A stretch of 64,000 bases of DNA from Agromyces sp. Leaf222 (GTDB lineage: Bacteria > Actinomycetota > Actinomycetes > Actinomycetales > Microbacteriaceae), in the NCBI RefSeq assembly GCF_001421565.1, contig NZ_LMKQ01000001.1:1053651-1117650 (forward strand), read 5' to 3'. Below the pieces are notes generated by a model that did no database searches, was not told where the DNA came from, and saw only the letters and a program-made list of their open reading frames with translations. A program made the translations under genes and the position numbers. Within the stretch, counting starts at the first letter, position 1. Every line of letters starts with the position of its first letter. Of the stretch, positions 33,831-41,814 are shown piece after piece.

Positions 33831-34895
33831 TCAGGCGAACTGCAGGCCGAGGCCGAGCTGCCCGGTGGTGCGCGCGAGGCTCGCGTCGACCTGGATCGGA
33901 GTCGGCGAGGCGAGCGCGCCGAGCGACTCGAACGAGGCGTCCTCGACGGCCTCGACGAGGTGATCGCCCGGTAGGGCGAGCGCGAGCTGCGCCGAGAGTT
34001 CGAGCAGCAGGTGCGGGGCGAGGTCGACGCCGCGCGAGGTCGCCAGCGCGGCGATCTCGAGGAACGGCGTGATGCCGCCGACGCGCACGATGTTTGGCTG
34101 CACGAGATCCACTGCGCCGGCGTCGATGAACTCGGCGAACCGGTAGCGCGTGTGCACGTTCTCGCCGAGGGCGATCGGCACATCGATGCGTGCGTGCAGG
34201 GCGACGTGCCCGGCGAGGTCGTCGGCCCGAAGGGGCTCCTCGATCCAGCCCAGGTCGAACGCCGACAGCTCGCCGATGGCGCGCTCGGCCTGCTCGAGGC
34301 TCCAGCGCTGGTTGGCGTCGATCATGAGCCCGCGGTCGGGTCCGAGCACCTCGCGCACCGCGCGGATGCGGGCCACGTCGTCGGCGAGGTGGGGGCTGCC
34401 GACCTTGACCTTCACGGCCTCGAAGCCCGCCTCGACCCAGCGTTCGGCCTGGGCGACGAGCTCGGGCAGCGGGTAGTGCAGGTTGACGCCGCTGCCGTAG
34501 ACGGTCGCCGCGTCGTGCTGCCGGCCGAGGTGGTCGGTGATGCCGAGCCCGGCGCGGCGGGCCGCGAGATCCCAGAGGGCGAGGTCGAGGCCGGCCATCG
34601 CGATCGTGGTGATGCCGCCGCTGCCGCCCTCGTGCAGGTGCGCCCAGAGCGGATGCCACAGGGTCGCCGCGTCGGCGTCGCGTCCGAGTGCGAACGCGGT
34701 GATGTCGTTCGCGAGGTGGGCCTCGACGGCGGCCGCGCCGATCGACGGGGTCCACGAGAAGCCGCGCCCCTGCGCGCCGTCGGAATCCTCGACGACGACC
34801 TCGACGAGCGAGAGGTCGCGCACGTCCGGTCCCCATGGGCGGCTGAGGGGAACGCGGATGCGCCGGGTCGCGAGGCTCCGGATCGCCGCGGTCAC
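33831..34895 (-). CDS. mandelate racemase/enolase-superfamily acid-sugar dehydratase
   Basis: 354 aa. Catalytic KVKVG (Lys162, Lys164), metal ligands Asp193 (MIDANQ), Glu219 (WIEEPL) and Glu245 (GENV), and the second-half His295 (APHLLLELSAQ) are all present, which is the mandelate-racemase subgroup used by many aldarate and aldonate dehydratases. GTG 34895 overlaps the stop of the upstream gene (GTGA). In this operon it would dehydrate an aldarate (glucarate or galactarate) to the keto-deoxy acid. Racemase or lactonising activities cannot be excluded from sequence. Confidence 0.87.
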   Translation of the reverse strand: MTAAIRSLATRRIRVPLSRPWGPDVRDLSLVEVVVEDSDGAQGRGFSWTPSIGAAAVEAHLANDITAFALGRDADAATLWHPLWAHLHEGGSGGITTIAMAGLDLALWDLAARRAGLGITDHLGRQHDAATVYGSGVNLHYPLPELVAQAERWVEAGFEAVKVKVGSPHLADDVARIRAVREVLGPDRGLMIDANQRWSLEQAERAIGELSAFDLGWIEEPLRADDLAGHVALHARIDVPIALGENVHTRYRFAEFIDAGAVDLVQPNIVRVGGITPFLEIAALATSRGVDLAPHLLLELSAQLALALPGDHLVEAVEDASFESLGALASPTPIQVDASLARTTGQLGLGLQFA

Positions 34896-35965
34896 CGGGC
34901 CGGCACCGCCTCGGCGCTCGCCGCAGCGGCCGCTGCGGCCCCGTCGGCCCCGTCGGTCGCGTCGGCCGCGTCGCCCGTCGCCGAGACCCGGCCGGCGCTC
35001 GCGCCGGAGGCATCCGCTCGGTCCGAACCGCCGCCGAGCCGCTCGGCGAGCTCCAGCCCGCGCTCGAGGATCGCGCCGAGGCGCTGCTCCTGGTCGGGCG
35101 TCGGGTCGACGAGTGGCGGGCGCACCGAGCCGACGGGCAGGCCGCGCAGGCGCAGGCCCGCCTTGATGAGCGAGACGCCGAAGCCGGGCGTCTCATCGCG
35201 CAGGCTCACGAGGGGCCGGTAGAACTCGGCGAGCAGGGTCAGGCGGGTCGCCTCGTCGCCGTCGGTGTAGGCGCGGTAGTGCAGGGCGGCCAGTTCGGGG
35301 ATCATCGCGAACGCCGCCGACGAGTACAGCGGGATGCCGATGCCGCGGTACGCGCCCTGGCTGAGCTCGGCCGTGAGCAGGCCGTTGAAGAACGCGAAGT
35401 CGCGGCCCGCAGCCTCGGCGGCGAGCACGATCTCCTGCGCGAGGCCGATGTCGCCCGTGCCGTCCTTGAAGCCGACGACCTTCGGGTTCGCGGCGAGGCG
35501 GGTGATGGCGTCGGCCGTGTAGCGCGCCGTGCCGCGGTGGTACACGATCACGGGCAGGTCGGATGCCGCGGCGACCGCCTCGACCCACGCCACGAGTCCG
35601 GCGGTCGTGCCCGAGACGAGGTACGGGGGCAGCAGCAGCAGGCCGTCGGCGCCCGCGGCCTCGGCGCCGCGCGCGAGCTCGATCGCGTGGCCGAGCGGGC
35701 CGCCCGCGCCCGCGATGACGGGAACGCGCCCGTCGACGGTCCGCACCGTGGTGCGCACGACGTCGATCGCCTCGCCCGCCGAGAGCGCATGGAATTCGCC
35801 GGTACCGCACGCCGGGAACACGCCGCCGGGGCCGAACGGCAGCCGCGAGTCGACGTGCTCGGCGAGCAGGTCGTGGTCGGGCGCGCCGTCGGCGCCGAAC
35901 GGCGTGACCGGGAAGAACAGCACGCCGTCGAACGAGGGCGCCTGCAGGGGGGTGGTGGTGGTCAT
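34892..35965 (-). CDS. 5-dehydro-4-deoxyglucarate dehydratase-like protein (DapA family)
   Basis: 357 aa. The DapA-family barrel covers residues 10-305: GGVFPACGTGEFHALS (substrate loop), Tyr142 (VIVYHRGTAR) and Schiff-base Lys167 (VVGFKDGTGDI), followed by FFNGLLTAELS. These fit KdgD-type enzymes that convert the keto-deoxy-aldarate to ketoglutarate semialdehyde with loss of water and CO2. An Ala/Asp-rich tail of about 45 residues is added. ATG 35965 overlaps the stop of the upstream epimerase gene (ATGA). Confidence 0.87.
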   Translation of the reverse strand: MTTTTPLQAPSFDGVLFFPVTPFGADGAPDHDLLAEHVDSRLPFGPGGVFPACGTGEFHALSAGEAIDVVRTTVRTVDGRVPVIAGAGGPLGHAIELARGAEAAGADGLLLLPPYLVSGTTAGLVAWVEAVAAASDLPVIVYHRGTARYTADAITRLAANPKVVGFKDGTGDIGLAQEIVLAAEAAGRDFAFFNGLLTAELSQGAYRGIGIPLYSSAAFAMIPELAALHYRAYTDGDEATRLTLLAEFYRPLVSLRDETPGFGVSLIKAGLRLRGLPVGSVRPPLVDPTPDQEQRLGAILERGLELAERLGGGSDRADASGASAGRVSATGDAADATDGADGAAAAAAASAEAVPAR

Positions 35966-36990
35966 CTGGCCCTCGTTTCGAGTCGGTCTGCGTGTCGGGT
36001 GCGGTCTGCGTCGTCGCGGTCGGATGCGGCGTGGTCGGATGCGGCGCGGTCGGACGCCGATGGGCGCTCTGCCGACGAAGGGCGGTCGGACGCCCCGAGC
36101 ACCCGCTCGAGCGCCGCCGGCTCGAGTTCGGTGCGCCACGTGCGTTCGGGCCGCCAGCCGAGCAGTCGCTCGGCCTTGTCGATCGCGAACACGGGGCGGC
36201 CGTGGCCGAGCGCATCGGCCGCCTCGCCGATCGAGGGGGCGAACTCGCGCCAGAGGTCGGCGACCTGGTGCACGGCGAGCGCGTCGGCGGCGCCGACGAA
36301 GAAGCCCTCGCCGTCGATGAGCTCGGCGGGCGCGTCGAGCCAGGCTCCGACGAAGTCGGCGGCGTCGCGCGCGTCGAGGTAGTTGAACAGGCTGACGGCC
36401 GCGAGCGCGGGATCGGCAAGGCGCTGCTCGAGCGTGTGGCCCTGCTGCGTGGGGGCGCCGGCCCACTCCTCGGGGGAGATGACGTAGCAGGGGCGGAAGA
36501 ACCCGAACGCGCCGGGCGAGGTGCGCGCGAACATCTGCACCGTCTGCTCGATCACGAGCTTCGAGAGCGCGTAGGCGTTGGCCGGCTCGGGCGTGGTGGC
36601 CTCGTCGAGCGGCAGCCGATCGGCGTGCCAGGTCGGCGCGCTGTAGCCGAGCACGGTCGGGCTGCTCGCGGCGAGCACGCGCTCGACGCCGGCCTCGACG
36701 GCGGCGGCCAGCACGGTGTGCACGAGCGCGGTGTTCGTCATGAGGATGCGGCGCTCGGGGGCGCTGAACGGCACGGCGATGCCCGCGAGGTGCACGACGG
36801 CGTCGGGGCGCACCTCGTCGAAGAGTCGCTGGGTGGCCAACGCGTCGATCAGGTCGACCCTGCGCTCGTCGACCCCGGCGAGGTCGGCGGTCGTGCGATC
36901 GACCCCGACGACCTGATGGCCGGATGCCGCGAGGCCGGCGGCGACGCTGCGCCCGAGCCTGCCCGCAGAACCGGTGACGATGACCCGCAT
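35962..36990 (-). CDS. NAD-dependent epimerase/dehydratase, uronate dehydrogenase-like
   Basis: 342 aa, extended SDR. The NAD-binding motif VTGSAGRLGRSV is at residues 5-16 and the catalytic pair Tyr140/Lys144 in NAYALSKLV. HLAGIAVPF and SLFNYLDARDAADF resemble uronate dehydrogenases, which oxidise hexuronates to aldarolactones. The C-terminal 45 residues are low-complexity (AASDHAASDRDDADR) and derive from tandem repeats. CGAAGGAG precedes ATG 36990. First gene of the sugar-acid operon; the other three supply the following steps, which supports the assignment. Confidence 0.82.
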   Translation of the reverse strand: MRVIVTGSAGRLGRSVAAGLAASGHQVVGVDRTTADLAGVDERRVDLIDALATQRLFDEVRPDAVVHLAGIAVPFSAPERRILMTNTALVHTVLAAAVEAGVERVLAASSPTVLGYSAPTWHADRLPLDEATTPEPANAYALSKLVIEQTVQMFARTSPGAFGFFRPCYVISPEEWAGAPTQQGHTLEQRLADPALAAVSLFNYLDARDAADFVGAWLDAPAELIDGEGFFVGAADALAVHQVADLWREFAPSIGEAADALGHGRPVFAIDKAERLLGWRPERTWRTELEPAALERVLGASDRPSSAERPSASDRAASDHAASDRDDADRTRHADRLETRAR

Positions 36991-37041
36991 GTCGCTCCTT
37001 CGGTGAGCCGGTGAGGCCGGGGATGGTCTTCGGATGCGGTT

Positions 37042-37057
37042 GGGAAACCGCTTTCTG
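37042..37057. promoter_or_regulatory. LacI-type operator between -35 and -10 of the lacI-family promoter
   Basis: GGGAAACCGCTTTCTG overlaps the spacer of a plausible promoter (TTGGGA 37040-37045, 17 nt, TACCAT 37063-37068) for the LacI gene at 37188, so the regulator probably represses itself. Confidence 0.65.
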
Positions 37058-37062
37058 GTCGC

Positions 37063-37069
37063 TACCATA
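37063..37069. promoter_or_regulatory. overlapping divergent -10 boxes
   Basis: TACCATA gives TACCAT on the plus strand (towards lacI) and TATGGT on the minus strand (towards the sugar-acid operon). The minus-strand box has TTGTCG 18 nt upstream. RNA polymerase could bind in only one direction at a time. Confidence 0.5.
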
Positions 37070-37109
37070 GGTCACGACTGAGGCCGCCGACAACTCCGGG
37101 ATCGTTTCG

Positions 37110-37125
37110 GGGAATCGGTTTCTCG
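37110..37125. promoter_or_regulatory. LacI-type operator upstream of the sugar-acid operon
   Basis: GGGAATCGGTTTCTCG, centre near TCGG, lies 68 bp from the operator at 37042 and about 40 bp behind the predicted start of the minus-strand transcript. Two sites suggest looping or cooperative repression. Confidence 0.6.
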
Positions 37126-37187
37126 CGTCGCCCTCGCGCAGCCGGGCCACGCCGTGAGCCGGGTCGCGAACGAACGGGAGGATCCAC

Positions 37188-38210
37188 ATGGGCCAGCGCA
37201 GCAGGGCGACCACGATCGCCGACGTCGCCGCGCACGCGGGCGTCTCGCAGGCATCCGTCTCCCGCGTGCTGAACGGACGCTCGACCGTCGATCCCGAGAT
37301 CGTGCAGCGCGTGCAGGCGTCGATCGCCGAGCTCGGCTACCGCCCGAGCCCGACGGCGCGCAGCCTCGTGAACGGGCGCAACAACACCGTCGCGATGGTC
37401 GTGCCCGACCTCGAGAACCCGCTCTTCCAGGGCATCCTCAAGGGGCTCAGCCTCGCCGCGGCCCGCGACGGCTATCGCGTGCTCGTCGCCGACACCGCCG
37501 AGAACGTCGACGACGAGGAGGCGATCGCCGTCGAGGCCAGACAGCGCTGCGACGCGCTCGTGCTCTGCGCGCCACGCATGCCGGAGGCGAAGCTCCGCGC
37601 CCTCGTCGACGCGGTCTCGCCCGTCGTCGTCGTGAACCGGCCGTTGCCGGGCGCCGACGTGCCCGTGGTCGGGGTCGACTACGTGCGCGGCATCCGCGAT
37701 CTCGTCGACCACCTGCACGACCTCGGCCACCGCCGCATCGCCTACGTCAGCGGCCCGCCGACCAGCGCGTCCAACGCCGAGCGCCGCCGCGGGGTCGCCG
37801 AGGCGCTCGCCGCCCACCCCGACGTGCGCATCGACGAGGTGCCGGGCGGCTCGCGCCTCGACGACGGCTACGCGGCGTCCGATGCGGTGCTCGCCGCACA
37901 CCGCGACGGCTGCACCGCGGTCATCGCCTTCAACGACCTCGTCGCCCTCGGCCTCATGACGCGCCTGCACGAGCTCGGCGTCGAGGTGCCGCGCGACCTC
38001 TCGATCGCCGGATTCGACGACGTGCCCATGGCCGGCTTCGCGACGCCGCGGCTCACGAGCATGTCGGTGCCGCGCGGCGAGATCGGCGGTCAGGTGTGGC
38101 TGCGGCTGCGCACCCTCATCGAGGGCGGGCCGGTCGAGCACTCGGTGCTCTACAGCCCTCGGCTCGAGGCGCGCGGCAGCACCGCGGCCGTCGTCGAGGC
38201 CGTCGCATGA
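37188..38210 (+). CDS. LacI family transcriptional regulator
   Basis: 340 aa. The HTH is TIADVAAHAGVSQASVSRVL (residues 9-28), hinge SPTARSLVNGRNNTVAMVV, core with LVCPAPR-like LVLCAPRMPEAKL and ending DLSIAGFDDVPMAGFATPRLTSMSVPRGEIG. It is divergent from the uronate/aldarate operon and overlaps the next gene by 4 bp. The probable inducer is a sugar acid or intermediate of that pathway. Its own operators belong to the CGGTTTC class, which also occurs before the Gfo/Idh/MocA gene at 29433. Confidence 0.91.
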   Translation: MGQRSRATTIADVAAHAGVSQASVSRVLNGRSTVDPEIVQRVQASIAELGYRPSPTARSLVNGRNNTVAMVVPDLENPLFQGILKGLSLAAARDGYRVLVADTAENVDDEEAIAVEARQRCDALVLCAPRMPEAKLRALVDAVSPVVVVNRPLPGADVPVVGVDYVRGIRDLVDHLHDLGHRRIAYVSGPPTSASNAERRRGVAEALAAHPDVRIDEVPGGSRLDDGYAASDAVLAAHRDGCTAVIAFNDLVALGLMTRLHELGVEVPRDLSIAGFDDVPMAGFATPRLTSMSVPRGEIGGQVWLRLRTLIEGGPVEHSVLYSPRLEARGSTAAVVEAVA

Positions 38211-39253
38211 TCGCCGACCGGGCCGTCAAGCGCGCCCGCGTGCTCGACCTGCTCGACCGCCGGGGCGCGGCGTCGATCGTGCTGCGATCGCACACGGCCG
38301 TGTCGTGGTACCTCGACGGCGCGCGCACGCACGTGTCGCTCGCGGGCGACCCTGTCGCGGCGGTCGTCGCGCGGCGGGGCGGCGACGAGCTGCGGGTGTT
38401 CGCGAACGAGGCCGACCGCCTGCTCGGCGAGGAACTCGTCTCGACAGACCGCCTCGACGTCGTGCAGGTGCCCTGGCACGAGACCCTCGCAGCACCCGGC
38501 GTGGCCGAGCTCGACGAGGCCGACGCCGCCGCCGAGCTGCGCGCCGCCCGCGCGAGCATGCTGCCGGGGGAGCTCGACCGGTACCGACGACTCTGCCGCG
38601 AGGTCGCCGAGGTGCTGACGGATGTCGCGTCCGCCGCGGATCCCGCCGTGACCGAGCGGCGGCTCGCCGCCCGCCTCGCCGGTGAGCTCGCCGCGCGCGG
38701 CATCGACCCGCTCGTGACGCTCGTGGCCGGGCGCTCGAGGCTCGTGCACCGGCATCCGCTGGCCACCGAAGCGCCGATCGGCGACCGTGCGATGCTCGTC
38801 GTCTGCGGTCGGCGGCACGGCCTCATCGCGAACGCGACGAGATGGCTGCGGTTCGGGCCGGCCGCGCATGGCGAGCAGGACGCGATGCGGCGGATCCTCG
38901 ACGTCGAGGCCGACGTCTTCGCGGCGACCCGGCCCGGCGCGACCCTGGGCGAGGTGTTCGACGCCGGCGTCGCCGCGTACCCGCGACACGGATTCGACGC
39001 CGACGAGTGGCGGCACCACCACCAGGGCGGGGCGGCCGGATACGCCGGGCGAGATCCGCGGGCGGTGCCGGGCATCGCCGACGTCGTGCACGAGGGCCAG
39101 GCGTTCGCGTGGAACCCGACGGCCGCTGGCGCGAAGGTCGAGGACACCGTGCTCGCGGGTTCCGGTCGCATCGACGTGCTGACGGTCGACCCGCGCTGGC
39201 CGACGGTGTCGATCGCGGGCGTCGAACGGCCGCTCGAGCTCGACCTGGGCTGA
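38207..39253 (+). CDS. M24-like (creatinase-fold) protein lacking metal ligands
   Basis: 348 aa, laid out as an aminopeptidase P/creatinase fold: small N-terminal domain (1-125), then pita-bread domain with HPLATEAPIGDRAMLVVCGRR, HHHQGGAAGYAGRDPR and AFAWNPTAAGAKVEDTVLAG. In active M24 peptidases the first segment supplies two Asp ligands and the last a Glu; here they read VVCGRRHGLIANATRW and WNPT, so most dinuclear-metal ligands are missing. A non-hydrolytic or creatinase-like metal-free role is likely. Translationally coupled (ATGA) to the LacI gene. Confidence 0.75.
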   Translation: MIADRAVKRARVLDLLDRRGAASIVLRSHTAVSWYLDGARTHVSLAGDPVAAVVARRGGDELRVFANEADRLLGEELVSTDRLDVVQVPWHETLAAPGVAELDEADAAAELRAARASMLPGELDRYRRLCREVAEVLTDVASAADPAVTERRLAARLAGELAARGIDPLVTLVAGRSRLVHRHPLATEAPIGDRAMLVVCGRRHGLIANATRWLRFGPAAHGEQDAMRRILDVEADVFAATRPGATLGEVFDAGVAAYPRHGFDADEWRHHHQGGAAGYAGRDPRAVPGIADVVHEGQAFAWNPTAAGAKVEDTVLAGSGRIDVLTVDPRWPTVSIAGVERPLELDLG

Positions 39254-39296
39254 GACATCCGGCCGAGGTCTCGACGCGCGAGCACCGACCGCCTGC

Positions 39297-39773
39297 TCAC
39301 TCCGGTGCAGCGCCCTCCTCGACCGCGTGCCGCAGCCACCTGCTGCCCGGGCCCTCGGCTCGTGCCTCGTCGTCGGGATTGAACAGCACGCAGCGGCCGA
39401 GCGAGAGGCAGCCGCAGCCGATGCAGCCGTCGAGGTCGGTCTGCAGCGCCTGCAGTTCGCGCACGCGGACCGCGAGCAGCTTCGCCCACTCGACGCTCAT
39501 CGCGCGCCACTCGCGCTGGTTGGGAGCGCGGTGGGTCGGCAGCTGCGCCATGGCGAGGCGGATCTGCTCCAGCGAGAGACCCACGCGCTGCCCGGCGGCG
39601 ATGACCGCGAGACGCCGCAGGGTGTGACGCGGGAATCGGCGCCGCCCACCCGGGTCGCGCACCGCGGCGACGAGGCCCCGGTCCTCGTAGTACCGGAGCG
39701 TCGGCACCGTGAGCCCGGAGCGCGAGGCCGTCTCGCCGATGGAGAGCAACTCGTTCGGAGCGATGGGGGGCAC
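39297..39773 (-). CDS. soxR: redox-sensing MerR-family activator SoxR
   Basis: 158 aa. N-terminal MerR helix-turn-helix (LLSIGETASRSGLTVPTLRYYE), central dimerisation helix, and C-terminal [2Fe-2S] cluster motif CIGCGCLSLGRC (Cys117, 120, 122, 128; CX2CXCX5C), diagnostic for SoxR. It activates transcription when the cluster is oxidised, for example by redox-cycling metabolites. Start GTG 39773 is chosen because GAGAAT stands 6 nt upstream (leaderless). The divergent MBL gene carries a perfect SoxR-type promoter and is the evident target. Confidence 0.93.
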   Translation of the reverse strand: MPPIAPNELLSIGETASRSGLTVPTLRYYEDRGLVAAVRDPGGRRRFPRHTLRRLAVIAAGQRVGLSLEQIRLAMAQLPTHRAPNQREWRAMSVEWAKLLAVRVRELQALQTDLDGCIGCGCLSLGRCVLFNPDDEARAEGPGSRWLRHAVEEGAAPE

Positions 39774-39798
39774 GGGTTCATTCTCGGTGCCCGTGGGC

Positions 39799-39829
39799 TT
39801 GACCTCAAGTCCACTTGAGCATGCAGGCT
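39799..39829 (+). promoter_or_regulatory. SoxR-controlled promoter
   Basis: TTGACC (39799-39804), a 19-nt spacer and CAGGCT (39824-39829). The spacer holds the SoxR box CCTCAAGTCCACTTGAGC (39803-39820), very close to the E. coli type CCTCAAGTTAACTTGAGG. The long spacer is the hallmark of MerR-family activation. Confidence 0.88.
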
Positions 39830-39863
39830 GACCCGTGCCATCACCGAAACGAAGGGCCTTCCC

Positions 39864-40679
39864 ATGACGATCTGGACCTGCGCCACGTGCGCGATCGAGC
39901 ACTCCGACACCGTCGAGCCACCGGCATCCTGCGCCATCTGCTCGGATGACCGCCAATACGTTCCCGCGACCGGACAGCGGTGGACGACGCGCGAGCAACT
40001 GGCCGACCAGGGGCACCGCGTCACCACGTCCGAGATCGAGCCGGGCCTGCACGCCGTCACGACCGAACCCGAGATCGGCATCGGGCAGCGCGGACTGCTC
40101 GTGCAGACCGAGGCCGGCAACCTGCTCTTCGAACCCCCGGGATTCATCGACGACGCCGGGGTCGACGCGGTGCGTCGTCTCGGCGGCGTCGCCGCGATCG
40201 CGTCGAGCCATCCGCACCTGACCGGGTCGTCCATCCAGTGGAGCCATGCGTTCGACCGGGCGTCGGTCTACGTCGCCGCGAAGGACGAAGCCTGGATCAG
40301 GCGGCCGGATCCCGTCATCCGGCTCTGGCACGAGCGCGTCGACCTCCTGCCCGGGCTGGTGATGCTCGAGTGCGGCGGCCACTTCGCGGGCAGCAGCGTC
40401 GTGCACTGGCCCGACGGAGCCGAGGGCCGGGGCGCGCTCCTGACCGGAGACACGATCGCGATCGGCGCCGACCGCGCCTCGGTCAACGTCATGCGCAGCT
40501 TCGTGAACAACATCCCGCTGCCGGAACGGGCGGTGCGGCGCATCATGGACACCGTCCTGGCGCTGGAGTTCGATCGCCTCTACGGCGCGTTCGGGCAGGT
40601 GCCCGCGCAGGCGCACGAGATCACCGAGCGCTCACTGCTGCGCTACCTCGGCTGGCTCCGCGACGAGATCCCTGAATGA
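39864..40679 (+). CDS. zinc-ribbon / MBL-fold hydrolase-like protein, SoxR target
   Basis: 271 aa. The N-terminal module (residues 3-30) has CATCAIEHSD ... CAICSDD, two CxxC knuckles of a rubredoxin- or zinc-ribbon type. The remainder resembles a metallo-beta-lactamase fold with SSHPHLTG in place of HxHxDH, then ECGGHFAGSS and LTGDTIAI. The second metal site is therefore degenerate. Transcribed from the SoxR promoter, it may detoxify or sense redox-active compounds. AAGGG lies upstream of ATG 39864. Function beyond fold is not known to me. Confidence 0.8.
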   Translation: MTIWTCATCAIEHSDTVEPPASCAICSDDRQYVPATGQRWTTREQLADQGHRVTTSEIEPGLHAVTTEPEIGIGQRGLLVQTEAGNLLFEPPGFIDDAGVDAVRRLGGVAAIASSHPHLTGSSIQWSHAFDRASVYVAAKDEAWIRRPDPVIRLWHERVDLLPGLVMLECGGHFAGSSVVHWPDGAEGRGALLTGDTIAIGADRASVNVMRSFVNNIPLPERAVRRIMDTVLALEFDRLYGAFGQVPAQAHEITERSLLRYLGWLRDEIPE

Positions 40680-40767
40680 CCTGGTCGGCGAGAACCTTCC
40701 GAAGGTTGGCGCTCGGCGACCGGGTGAGCGGCCACGGGCTCGGGTCGGCTCGCCCTAGCCTGTGGGG

Positions 40768-41313
40768 ATGGGCAAGCGATTCGACTCAATCGACGAGAAA
40801 CTCAGGTCCTGGATCGAGGCCCAGCCGATGTGGTTCGTCGCGACCGCGCCGCTCAGCGCCGAGGGTCACGTCAACCTGTCGCCGCGCGGGCACGACACGT
40901 TCTCGGTGCTCGACGAGCACCGCGTCGCGTGGGTCGACTACACGGGCAGCGGCGTCGAGACGATCTCCCACATCCGGGAGAACGGGCGCGTGTGCCTGAT
41001 GTTCAACTCCTTCGACAGTCGCCCGCGCATCGTGCGCCTGCACGGCACGGGCTCGGTCGCGCTGCTCGGAGACCCCGCCTTCGACGAGGTCGTGGCGCTC
41101 CACCCCGAGCATCAGAGCACCCGAGCTGTCATCATCGTCGACGTGACCCGCATCAGCGACTCCTGCGGGTGGGGCGTGCCCGTCATGGAGATGACCGGCG
41201 AGCGCGACCTCCTGCGGCTCCAGGCGGAGAAGAAGGGCGTCGACGGCATGGCGGAGTACCGCGTCGAGAAGAACTCGATGAGCATCGACGGCCTGCCGGG
41301 ACTCATCACCTGA
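40768..41313 (+). CDS. pyridoxamine 5'-phosphate oxidase family protein
   Basis: 181 aa split-barrel flavin-binding protein. The opening IEAQPMWFVATAP, then GHVNLSPRGHDTFSVL, VDYTGSGVETISHIRENGRVCLMF and RIVRLHGTG follow the PNPOx-like pattern for FMN or F420/heme binding; typical members are 130-200 aa. TAGCCT ends 6 nt before ATG 40768, so the transcript is probably leaderless; a GTG at 40762 is less likely. Substrate unknown. Confidence 0.83.
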   Translation: MGKRFDSIDEKLRSWIEAQPMWFVATAPLSAEGHVNLSPRGHDTFSVLDEHRVAWVDYTGSGVETISHIRENGRVCLMFNSFDSRPRIVRLHGTGSVALLGDPAFDEVVALHPEHQSTRAVIIVDVTRISDSCGWGVPVMEMTGERDLLRLQAEKKGVDGMAEYRVEKNSMSIDGLPGLIT

Positions 41314-41333
41314 GATCCTGCGAGGATCGACGG

Positions 41334-41792
41334 GTGGTCAGCAGCTTCAGCATCGTCACCCGCGCCGACTCTCCCGTGGAGCTCCTGTTCGACGCCTGCC
41401 TCAGCATCGACGCGCACGTGGCGTCGATGGAACGCTCCGGTGAGCGGGCGATCGGCGGCGTGACGAGCGGATCGATCGGGCTCGACGAGACGGTGACGTG
41501 GCGGGCGCGGCACTTCGGCATCTGGTTCACCATGACCTCGCGCATCACGAGCCTCGACCGACCGCGGCGATTCGTCGACGAGCAGGTGCGGGGGCCGTTC
41601 CGCTCGTTCCATCACGAGCACGCCTTCGCCGCCGACGGCCGAGGGAGCGTGATGGTCGACACGCTGACGATCGCCTCGCCGGTCTTCGGACGCCTCGCCG
41701 AGCGCGTCGTACTCGTTCCGTACCTGCGATGGCTGATCGAGCAGCGGAATCGGCACGTGGTGGACTCGCTCGGCCCGCGATCGAGCGCGTGA
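41334..41792 (+). CDS. SRPBCC family protein
   Basis: 152 aa. SIVTRADSPVELLFDACLSID at the start and a beta-rich middle (ETVTWRARHFGIWFTMTSRIT, FVDEQVRGPFRSFHHEHAF) fit the START/SRPBCC ligand-binding fold; the C-terminal helix FGRLAERVVLVPYLRWLIEQR closes the cavity. Usually such proteins bind hydrophobic ligands. Start GTG 41334 has GAGGAT 6 nt upstream. It follows the PNPOx-like gene by 20 bp, so the two may be expressed together. Confidence 0.8.
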   Translation: MVSSFSIVTRADSPVELLFDACLSIDAHVASMERSGERAIGGVTSGSIGLDETVTWRARHFGIWFTMTSRITSLDRPRRFVDEQVRGPFRSFHHEHAFAADGRGSVMVDTLTIASPVFGRLAERVVLVPYLRWLIEQRNRHVVDSLGPRSSA

Positions 41793-41814
41793 ACGGTCGC
41801 TGCCGTCCACCGGC

